The translations under genes were made by a program, and so were the position numbers. 12,812 nt of DNA from an uncultured Collinsella sp. (GTDB lineage: Bacteria; Actinomycetota; Coriobacteriia; Coriobacteriales; Coriobacteriaceae), in contig URKU01000054.1 in assembly GCA_900548515.1 (NCBI GenBank), positions 1 to 12,812 on the forward strand, read 5' to 3'. How positions within the stretch are numbered: the stretch's first letter is position 1; every line of letters begins with the position of its first letter. Below, one piece after another: positions 1 through 5,462 of the stretch. The notes under the pieces were generated by a model, which did no database searches, was not told the DNA's origin, and saw only the letters and a list, made by a program, of their open reading frames with translations.

Positions 1-54
1 GTTGAGAATGTAGAGAAATATATTACGATCGGAGAATATAAAGGACTGACTCTG
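1..54. other. AT-rich foreign-looking segment at the left edge
   Basis: These bases are much richer in A and T than the adjoining helicase gene and do not encode its expected C-terminal continuation. The change falls inside helicase motif VI. It could be the end of an integrated element, a deletion joint or an assembly artefact. Too little is visible to name any element. Confidence 0.5.
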
Positions 55-1245
55 GCCAATACGGTGGATGTAGTCGGTCGGCTCGGCCGGCACGTCAAAG
101 TTCACGACGTAGCGCACGTCGCTAATATCGATGCCGCGAGCGAGAACATCGGTTGCCACCAGCACGTCGACGGTGCCGTCGCGGAAGGCAGAAAGCGCGC
201 GCTCGCGCTGGGCCTGGCTGCGGTTGCCATGAATCGCAGCGGCCTTGATGCCCTTGCGCTCCAGACGACGGCAGCAGCTGTCGGCGCGGTGCTTGGTGCG
301 CATAAAGACGATAGTGCGCTCCGGACCCTCCTTCTTGAGGAACTCGGGCAGCAGGTTGTTCTTGGCCTCGATAGACACCGGGAACACAAACTGGTCGACG
401 GTGTCGGCGGTCGACGTGGCAGGTGCGATCTCCACGCGAGCCGGGTCGCTCACCAGGTCGGTGATCTCGCCCACGGCCTCCTCGTCGAGGGTCGCCGAGA
501 ACAGCAGCGTCTGGCGCTCGGCCGGCGTCTCGCGCACAATGCGCCGGACGGCGGGCAAAAAGCCCATGTCGAGCATACGGTCGGCCTCGTCGAGCACCAG
601 GACCTTAACCTCGTCCAGGTGGCAGGCGCCCTGCTCGATCAGATCGACCAGACGGCCCGGCGTTGCGACCAGGATGTCGCAGCCGTACTTAAGTGCCGCG
701 GTCTGCGGCTTGTAGCTCACGCCGCCCACGACGGTCACGGCAACATGGCCGGTGACGTCGGCGATTTTGCTTGCGACCTCGTCGATTTGCTGGGCAAGCT
801 CGCGCGTAGGGGTGATGACGAGCATCACGGGGCCTCGACCGTTGCCCTCGGGCTTTTTAGCACCGCGACGACGGTTGCGGCCGCCGCGCTCGCGCACGGG
901 TTTGGGAGGAGCGATGTGCTCCAGATTGTTCATGGTCGGCAGCAAAAAGGCGGCTGTCTTGCCGGTACCGGTCTGGGCGGCGGCAAGCAGGTCACGGCCC
1001 TCGAGCATCACGGGGATGGAGCCGGCCTGAACGGGCGTGGGCGCCGTGTAGCCCAGGTTCTCGATAGCACGGAGCATCTCGTCGGAAAGCCCCAGCTCGT
1101 CAAAGGCGGGCAGGCTCTCGGTAGCGGACTCGACGGCCTGGGCAGCATTGGCCTCATCGGCGGCATCGAAGGCAGCCTGGGTCATAGCCTCGCGGGCCTC
1201 GTCCAGGATCTCGGCGTCCGTGACGTCAGATACAGAATTACGCAT
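1..1245 (-). CDS. DEAD-box ATP-dependent RNA helicase, 3' part missing or interrupted
   Basis: ATP-dependent RNA unwinding enzyme, probably for ribosome assembly or mRNA turnover. Reading the minus strand from ATG at 1245 (AAGGA about 10 nt upstream), I see the superfamily-2 motifs in order: Q motif near residues 68-73, Walker A AQTGTGKT 90-97, PTRELA 146-151, TPGR 195-198, DEAD 219-222, SAT 250-252, the ARGID region 369-373, and the start of motif VI (HRIG, 394-397). A basic Arg/Lys/Gly insertion lies at about 112-138. Motif VI should continue as GRxGR, but from residue 398 the frame reads QSQSFIFSDRN and stays open to the window edge in AT-rich DNA. Some 397 residues are therefore genuine helicase. 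The end is either disrupted by inserted DNA or is a contig-edge chimera. Family assignment is secure; cshA, rhlE and deaD subfamilies cannot be separated here. Confidence 0.93.
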   Translation of the reverse strand, partial: MRNSVSDVTDAEILDEAREAMTQAAFDAADEANAAQAVESATESLPAFDELGLSDEMLRAIENLGYTAPTPVQAGSIPVMLEGRDLLAAAQTGTGKTAAFLLPTMNNLEHIAPPKPVRERGGRNRRRGAKKPEGNGRGPVMLVITPTRELAQQIDEVASKIADVTGHVAVTVVGGVSYKPQTAALKYGCDILVATPGRLVDLIEQGACHLDEVKVLVLDEADRMLDMGFLPAVRRIVRETPAERQTLLFSATLDEEAVGEITDLVSDPARVEIAPATSTADTVDQFVFPVSIEAKNNLLPEFLKKEGPERTIVFMRTKHRADSCCRRLERKGIKAAAIHGNRSQAQRERALSAFRDGTVDVLVATDVLARGIDISDVRYVVNFDVPAEPTDYIHRIGQSQSFIFSDRNIFLYILN

Positions 1246-1515
1246 ATGTTGTTGTTCCTTATCTGCACGCGCTATGGGCACGGCATGCGGCCGCGCGGGC
1301 GTGCTTGGTAGTGCGCTAATACATACAAAAACGGGTGCGCACAGAGAGGACGTTGCTCAGCACGCTGGCGATCGCTTTGGCAGCCCTATCACGCGCCGTC
1401 CAGACGCAGCAGCTCTAAGCGATGGAGCAGATTCGCCGCCGGTTAGTATACCCGTGCTTCGCATGCCCCCACGTAAACCACAGATGACGAGGCGGACGAG
1501 GTGGGCCCGGCTGAT

Positions 1516-1574
1516 TGTCTCAATCTGTAACAGTTACAGGGCAAATCTTCCTCTACGTGTTACAGATCGAGACA
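1516..1574. repeat. 59-bp palindromic element, array 1 copy 1
   Basis: Left arm TGTCTCAATCTGTAACA (1516-1532), 25-nt centre, right arm TGTTACAGATCGAGACA (1558-1574). The arms pair with one mismatch. It sits between two divergent promoters, so it cannot be a terminator for a flanking gene. Copy 2 starts 81 bp later. Confidence 0.9.
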
Positions 1575-1596
1575 AACGGTCGACACGGTTCACAAA

Positions 1597-1655
1597 CGTC
1601 TCAATCTGTAACAGTTACCGAGTAAAATCGGTCCTAATTGTTATAGATCAAGACA
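1597..1655. repeat. 59-bp palindromic element, array 1 copy 2
   Basis: Left arm 1597-1613, right arm 1639-1655, with the same 17-25-17 plan. This is the most decayed copy, with four non-Watson-Crick positions between the arms. Its centre contains a small inner hairpin, ACCGA paired with TCGGT. The spacer from copy 1 (1575-1596) contains CGGTCGAC, which recurs in the spacer of array 3. Confidence 0.87.
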
Positions 1656-1697
1656 GAGGGGGATTTCCGTCCAGTCCAAACCAAATCTCTCAGGCTT

Positions 1698-1726
1698 CCT
1701 GCAATTTCGAACATGTGGCCTATAAT
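1698..1726 (+). promoter_or_regulatory. Probable promoter of the FHA gene
   Basis: A perfect -10 hexamer TATAAT lies at 1721-1726. The -35 region about 17 bp upstream is poor (CCTGCA or CTGCAA). Transcription would start near 1733 and leave a leader of about 100 nt before the GTG at 1834. The element lies downstream of array 1. Confidence 0.4.
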
Positions 1727-1820
1727 GTTGCTTTGGTTACGCTATATATTGCGCGGCCATTTAATACGTCGCCCACCGGGGGCCATTAATTCCTATCGCC
1801 ATATTGGCTAGGAAGCAATC

Positions 1821-1828
1821 AAAGGAGG
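1821..1828 (+). promoter_or_regulatory. Ribosome-binding site fixing the FHA protein start
   Basis: AAAGGAGG ends 5 nt before the GTG at 1834. It lies inside the longer open frame that begins with TTG at 1804, so it supports the GTG as the true start. Confidence 0.8.
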
Positions 1829-1833
1829 TATCC

Positions 1834-2796
1834 GTGGCAGCAGAGACGCCTTGCTCGGTCCTCTATAACGATATTCGCTCGTTCGGCGGTCTTAAACATC
1901 TCGAGATCGCCCGAATGCTTATCAATGGAAACTCTTATCTCGGCAGTACCCTGCTCGAGAAATGCTCTTCCAACCGCTCGTATCTCACCCGTTACATCGT
2001 CCATCGCAAGCCTGACCAGTGCGCGCCCTCCATCTACAGCGACTTTACCGTCACCACGCTCAACCTTTCCTCGGCAATCTGCAGCAAGCTCGGCGGCGGC
2101 GAGTCCGCCTATCGGGCAATCGCCGAGCACTATCGCGGTCCGGCCGCCAACGAAATGATGTCGGCTCTCACCAGCTACAAGCTGGACAGCCGCCTATATG
2201 CAAATGCCCTCAATCGCATCGACAACTTTGACGGCAATGCCGTGCGCGAGAAAAGCACGCTTTACCTTATGCTCTTTGTGGCAACGGGGGCGCTCGCCGA
2301 TCCCGTTCAGGGCGTGGCCACCGTCGAGCGCTTTTGCGACAGCAAGACGGGCGAGCACTTTGGCACCACCGAAACTACCGTCGGACGTGGCTTTATGAGC
2401 AGCCTGGAGCAGCCGCGCACCGTCGCCCCCAACCTCGGTCTGCTCAGAACCCATGCCGACAACTGCGCCGACATGCAAATCCATCCCCTCACACGCGATC
2501 CGCACGGCACCGTGATTGGTTCTCTGCCCAAAACCTCGCCCAGCATCACCGATGTGGGCGCCGACGCATCGCGCGAGCATCTTCGCATTTGGCTTGAGGG
2601 TGAGCACTGGTACGCCCAGGGCCTTGGATCGACCAACGGCACGGTGCTCGAATCGGGCGCGCGCGACGGCGATATTGTGATTGAGCCGCCGCGCGACCAA
2701 CGCGAGCCCGGCAAGATCTATCCCCCCGTGGAAATCGCCAACAGCGACAGACTTCATTTGGGTCTCTATACGACATTCCTTGTCATTGTGGACTAG
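1834..2796 (+). CDS. FHA-domain protein, probable phosphothreonine reader
   Basis: About 320 residues from a GTG start set by the ribosome-binding site at 1821-1828. The C-terminal third is a forkhead-associated domain (about 226-320): G229, then SREH at 246-249 (the phosphopeptide-binding Ser, Arg and the conserved His), then the signature GSTNGT at 265-270. FHA domains bind phosphothreonine, usually on partners of Ser/Thr kinases. The N-terminal 200 residues are a mostly helical-looking region that I do not recognise. I see no signal peptide or membrane segment, so it is probably cytosolic. The kinase gene lies 171 bases downstream on the same strand, and the most economical reading is that the two form one signalling module. 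A hairpin after the stop could partly end transcription. The FHA call is firm; the kinase partnership is inference. Confidence 0.88.
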   Translation: MAAETPCSVLYNDIRSFGGLKHLEIARMLINGNSYLGSTLLEKCSSNRSYLTRYIVHRKPDQCAPSIYSDFTVTTLNLSSAICSKLGGGESAYRAIAEHYRGPAANEMMSALTSYKLDSRLYANALNRIDNFDGNAVREKSTLYLMLFVATGALADPVQGVATVERFCDSKTGEHFGTTETTVGRGFMSSLEQPRTVAPNLGLLRTHADNCADMQIHPLTRDPHGTVIGSLPKTSPSITDVGADASREHLRIWLEGEHWYAQGLGSTNGTVLESGARDGDIVIEPPRDQREPGKIYPPVEIANSDRLHLGLYTTFLVIVD

Positions 2797-2798
2797 CG

Positions 2799-2840
2799 CG
2801 GACGGCGATCGAAAGACGGTCGCCGTCCGTCTTTCGTCTT
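2799..2840 (+). terminator. Terminator-like overlapping hairpins after the FHA gene
   Basis: Hairpin A pairs 2799-2808 with 2820-2829 (10 bp). Hairpin B pairs GAAAGACGG (2811-2819) with CCGTCTTTC (2827-2835). They share bases and cannot form together. The tail is T-rich (CTTTCGTCTTCT) but has no long T run. It may be a partial terminator or attenuator that sets kinase expression relative to the FHA gene. Confidence 0.45.
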
Positions 2841-2874
2841 CTACCTTCTGCGTCGTAAACGACAATGCACAGCG

Positions 2875-2935
2875 GTATACGTGGGCAGTGCGGCTATCAT
2901 GGTACTTTACCGATATCCGCACTGCTCACGTATAC
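2875..2935. repeat. 19-bp inverted repeat upstream of the kinase gene
   Basis: The left arm (2875-2893, GTATACGTG then GGCAGTGCGG) and the right arm (2917-2935) are complementary at 18 of 19 positions; the exception is a G-T pair. The loop is 23 nt. The structure ends 33 bases before the kinase start. It could be an operator, an mRNA leader hairpin, or part of the read-through control from the FHA gene. Confidence 0.75.
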
Positions 2936-2938
2936 GTG
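2927..2938. promoter_or_regulatory. 12-bp perfect palindrome, candidate operator
   Basis: CACGTATACGTG is its own reverse complement and overlaps the right arm of the larger inverted repeat. A partial second copy, GGTATACGTG, lies at 2874-2883. Two such sites in a leader suggest a dimeric regulator, but none is identified. Confidence 0.4.
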
Positions 2939-2967
2939 CGGCAACCCATGCCAGACAAAGGAACGCC

Positions 2968-5052
2968 ATGGATACTACCGATAGCGCCTATGGCGACAAA
3001 CTCATCCGTCTCGATACGTTCGATACCGCCGTGGCGGTCGACCCCAGCGCCGAGGACGACGCCAAACGTCGGTTTATGACACTTATTCTCCAGACGGCCC
3101 ACCGCAACAACGGCAACATCGGACACGTGCTGCGCGCGACCAACACGAGCGGCGAGGTCTTTGCCGTCAAGCTACTCAAGGACAACGCCATCCTTTCCGG
3201 CCAAGCCCCCGACCGCTCCGCCGAGCAATCGGCAGCGCACCTGGCCAACACCGCCGCGCTGTTCGAGGAGTACCGTCATCTGTGTACCGTCTCGCACCTG
3301 CGCGGATTTCCGCGCGTCTATGGCTACGGATCGCGCGAGGATGACCCGCTCATCCTCATGGAGTGGGTCGAGGGAACCTCGCTCAAGCAGGCGCTGCCCT
3401 TGCTTCCGCACGATGCCTCGGGCGGGCTGACCACCCAGATGGTCGCCGCCGTCGGAAACGCCGTGCTTCGCGCACTCTTGATGACCCAAGACCTCGTGAA
3501 TCCGGTCATTCATCGCGACCTGTCGCCTGCCAATATCATGTTCCGCACCACCAGCCGAACGCTCGAGCAGCAGATTGCCGATTGCTCCTTTGACCCCTGC
3601 CTCATCGACATGGGCTCCGCGACCATGGCCCTCGGCGACGACACGATCACCCGGCGCGCCGACATCTGGCGCTTTGCCACGCCCGCATACGCCGCGCCCG
3701 AGATGCTCACGCAGGATATCGAAGGCATCGCGGCCCTTCGCCGTTCGCCGGCAATCGATGTCTACGCGCTTTCGAGCATTCTGTACCAGCTCTACAGCGG
3801 TCGCAAACCGTTTGACTTTGAGTCGACGGACGCCACTGCAACCGGCTCGTTCTATCTCGTAAAGACCAAGACCAAGCCGGCGCCGCTCGAGCCGCGCTGC
3901 GAGGGCGATGAAGCGCTCGTCCAAATCATCATGAAGGGTCTCTCAGTCGAGCAGTGCGATCGTCCCACCGAGCAGCAGATGCTCGAGGTGCTCTCGGCAT
4001 ACCTCACTGATGCCGAATCCGAGGGCCGCGAAGGCACAGGAGACGAGGCCGCGATTGATATCGATTCTGGCACGCACCTTAAGGTCGACGTCGCCGGCGA
4101 GCGCGCACGAGAGATCCTGAATCAGGCCCGCCACGATGCCATGACCCGCCGCCGCTTTATTATCGGCGGCGCTATCGCAGCCGTTGCGGGGCTCAGCGTT
4201 ATCGGGGCGGCAACCCATGGCTTTGGCATCCCCGACTACCTTGACGGCATCCGCGATTCACTTGACGACTACACCTGGGATCAGCTGCAGGAGATTTCGC
4301 TCAAGATTAAGGCCGCCGAGACCCGTAGCGAGGCACGCGAGATTGCCAAGCGTTACCACCTGCTCGACGCTGATGGGCATATCCCCTATCCGTGCACCAA
4401 GCGTGTCACGCTCACCAACGGGCTGGAGGTCGGCGCGCAGCTTGTGGGCATCCGTCACGATGAGCTTCTGGACGGTACGGGCAAGGCCGGGCTGACGTTT
4501 ATGTTCGACGCGGGTATTGCCGAGCGCAACGCTGCAGCTGAACCGCCGAGCGCCGGCTGGGCAGATTGCGAGCTGCGGGAATGGCTCAACGGCGACGGCC
4601 TTAAGCTGCTGCCCAACGAGTTGCGCGCACTCATCAAATCTGTCAAAAAGATCTCGAATAACGTTGGCGCCGCCAGAAGCGCATCGTGTCTGAGCGAGCT
4701 GCCCGCAACCCTTTGGCTGCCCGCCATGGTCGAGCTGTGCGGTACGCAACCGCCCGAGTCATTTGCCAAGGACTTTCACTACCTGGCCGACATCTATAAC
4801 GGCGAGGGCAAGGAGTACCAGCTGTTCCGCGAGCTTAAGGTGAGTCCGTATACCACGAACGAGATGTTGGTTCGCCAGTGGAAGGGCAGGGACACCTGTT
4901 GGTGGGAACGAACGGCGAGTCCCGACACATCGGAGAGCGAAGGCACGCTCTATATGAACCGCGTGGGGCACGACGGCGACGTCTTTACGTACGCAACGCC
5001 CGCGGAAAAGCCAAACAAGCGAACCTGCGTGATCCCCGGATTCTGTATCTAG
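2968..5052 (+). CDS. Membrane-anchored Ser/Thr protein kinase with DUF6273-like outer domain
   Basis: About 694 residues. The start is the ATG at 2968, preceded by AAAGGA; a longer frame from 2881 would read through the inverted repeat and is rejected. The cytosolic kinase domain (about 45-375) has the ATP-binding Lys68 (FAVKLLKD), catalytic loop HRDLSPAN with Asp184 and Asn189, metal-binding Asp214 in DMG rather than DFG, and APE 243-245. All key catalytic residues are present, so it should be active. A positively charged TRRRF at 393-397 precedes a single membrane helix (about 397-417). Outside, a helical linker (DDYTWDQLQEISLKIK) leads to a DUF6273-like domain (about 475-694; WLN 539-541, GFCI at the end). 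Such domains are common in surface proteins of gut Coriobacteriia and Clostridia; their ligand is unknown. The neighbouring FHA protein is the obvious candidate partner. Confidence 0.9.
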   Translation: MDTTDSAYGDKLIRLDTFDTAVAVDPSAEDDAKRRFMTLILQTAHRNNGNIGHVLRATNTSGEVFAVKLLKDNAILSGQAPDRSAEQSAAHLANTAALFEEYRHLCTVSHLRGFPRVYGYGSREDDPLILMEWVEGTSLKQALPLLPHDASGGLTTQMVAAVGNAVLRALLMTQDLVNPVIHRDLSPANIMFRTTSRTLEQQIADCSFDPCLIDMGSATMALGDDTITRRADIWRFATPAYAAPEMLTQDIEGIAALRRSPAIDVYALSSILYQLYSGRKPFDFESTDATATGSFYLVKTKTKPAPLEPRCEGDEALVQIIMKGLSVEQCDRPTEQQMLEVLSAYLTDAESEGREGTGDEAAIDIDSGTHLKVDVAGERAREILNQARHDAMTRRRFIIGGAIAAVAGLSVIGAATHGFGIPDYLDGIRDSLDDYTWDQLQEISLKIKAAETRSEAREIAKRYHLLDADGHIPYPCTKRVTLTNGLEVGAQLVGIRHDELLDGTGKAGLTFMFDAGIAERNAAAEPPSAGWADCELREWLNGDGLKLLPNELRALIKSVKKISNNVGAARSASCLSELPATLWLPAMVELCGTQPPESFAKDFHYLADIYNGEGKEYQLFRELKVSPYTTNEMLVRQWKGRDTCWWERTASPDTSESEGTLYMNRVGHDGDVFTYATPAEKPNKRTCVIPGFCI

Positions 5053-5093
5053 AGAGCGGGCGTCTTGCCGTGACGGGACCCCTCCCCGGCAAA

Positions 5094-5152
5094 TGTCTCG
5101 ATCTGTAACAGTTAGAACCCAAAAACCGGTCTAAATGTTACAGAACGAGACA
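5094..5152. repeat. 59-bp palindromic element, array 2 copy 1
   Basis: Left arm TGTCTCGATCTGTAACA (5094-5110), right arm TGTTACAGAACGAGACA (5136-5152), with one mismatch. It begins 41 bases after the kinase stop codon. Confidence 0.92.
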
Positions 5153-5173
5153 TTGAGTTTCCTGCCAACTGTT

Positions 5174-5232
5174 TGTCTTGATCTGTAACAAATACTCGGT
5201 AAAACGGGGTCTAGTTGTTACAGATCGAGACG
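5174..5232. repeat. 59-bp palindromic element, array 2 copy 2
   Basis: Left arm TGTCTTGATCTGTAACA (5174-5190), right arm TGTTACAGATCGAGACG (5216-5232). There is one G-U wobble and one terminal mismatch. It starts exactly 80 bp after the previous copy. Confidence 0.92.
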
Positions 5233-5253
5233 TTAGTTTTCGGCTGAAATGTT

Positions 5254-5312
5254 TGTCTAAATCTGTAACAGCTATGGTTCAAAAACCGATCCAGATGTTA
5301 CAGATTGAGATG
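5254..5312. repeat. 59-bp palindromic element, array 2 copy 3
   Basis: Left arm TGTCTAAATCTGTAACA (5254-5270), right arm 5296-5312. It is again exactly 80 bp after the previous copy. The centre contains GGTT and AACC that could pair. No T run follows, so it is not a classic terminator. Confidence 0.9.
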
Positions 5313-5384
5313 ATTGGCTGGGACGGCCCATCGGTCAACCAACTACCCTCATCTGTAGCGAGATGTCATACATTTATTCTGTAC

Positions 5385-5415
5385 TAGACACCCCCAGGGG
5401 GTATGGGTGTATAGT
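5385..5415 (+). promoter_or_regulatory. copA promoter
   Basis: -35 TAGACA (5385-5390) and -10 TATAGT (5410-5415) each differ from consensus by one base, with a long 19-bp spacer. The CsoR-type operator fills the spacer. AAAGGAG (5451-5457) is the copA ribosome-binding site. Confidence 0.65.
5388..5410. promoter_or_regulatory. CsoR-type copper operator
   Basis: A perfect 13-bp palindrome ACCCCCAGGGGGT (5390-5402) lies inside a wider dyad ACACCC (5388-5393) with GGGTGT (5405-5410). The GGGGGTATGG core resembles the known Bacillus subtilis CsoR site at copZA (from memory). The csoR gene three genes downstream in the same operon fits autoregulation: apo-CsoR would block the promoter and Cu(I) would release it. 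Confidence 0.7.
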
Positions 5416-5462
5416 ATCGGCAGGTTAACAATTCCAACACCAAGCTACAGAAAGGAGAAGCC

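Larger units (their letters stand above)
1246..1833. other. Intergenic region between divergent helicase and FHA genes
   Basis: A 588-base region with no convincing gene. The helicase-proximal part (1246-1515) would hold its promoter and a long leader. A weak minus-strand -10 (TATACT) lies at 1445-1450 without a clear -35. Positions 1516-1655 hold two 59-bp palindromic elements. Positions 1656-1833 turn AT-rich and carry the FHA gene's probable promoter and ribosome-binding site. Open frames crossing this region merely read through the repeats. Confidence 0.6.
5053..5462. other. Intergenic region between the kinase and copA
   Basis: A 410-base region without a gene. It holds a weak short inverted repeat (TTGCCG 5065-5070 with CGGCAA 5087-5092), three 59-bp palindromic elements at 5094-5312, an AT-richer stretch at 5313-5384 where I see nothing clear, and the copA promoter with its operator and ribosome-binding site at 5385-5460. 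Confidence 0.7.

Noticed and set aside
64..1311. 415-residue plus-strand open frame
   Set aside because: Antisense shadow of the helicase gene, which has all the family motifs on the minus strand.
1148..1789. Open frame encoding repeated peptides like SICNSYR and VTDRDK
   Set aside because: It only reads through the palindromic repeats. The 81-bp period keeps frame in arrays 1 and 3, but the 80-bp arrays break it, so it is not protein-coding.
2881..2967. Upstream extension of the kinase to a GTG at 2881
   Set aside because: It translates the inverted repeat and has no ribosome-binding site; ATG 2968 has AAAGGA at good distance.
5065..5092. Terminator after the kinase gene
   Set aside because: The TTGCCG/CGGCAA stem is only 6 bp with a 16-nt loop and no T run.
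5094..5312. CRISPR array (three regularly spaced repeats)
   Set aside because: The repeats are 59 bp, palindromic and diverged, the spacers are short and partly alike, arrays stop at two or three copies, and no cas gene is visible.
5351..5378. Possible fourth decayed copy of the 59-bp element after array 2 (ATCTGTA)
   Set aside because: Only seven bases match, it is about 10 bases out of the 80-bp register, and no right arm can be found.
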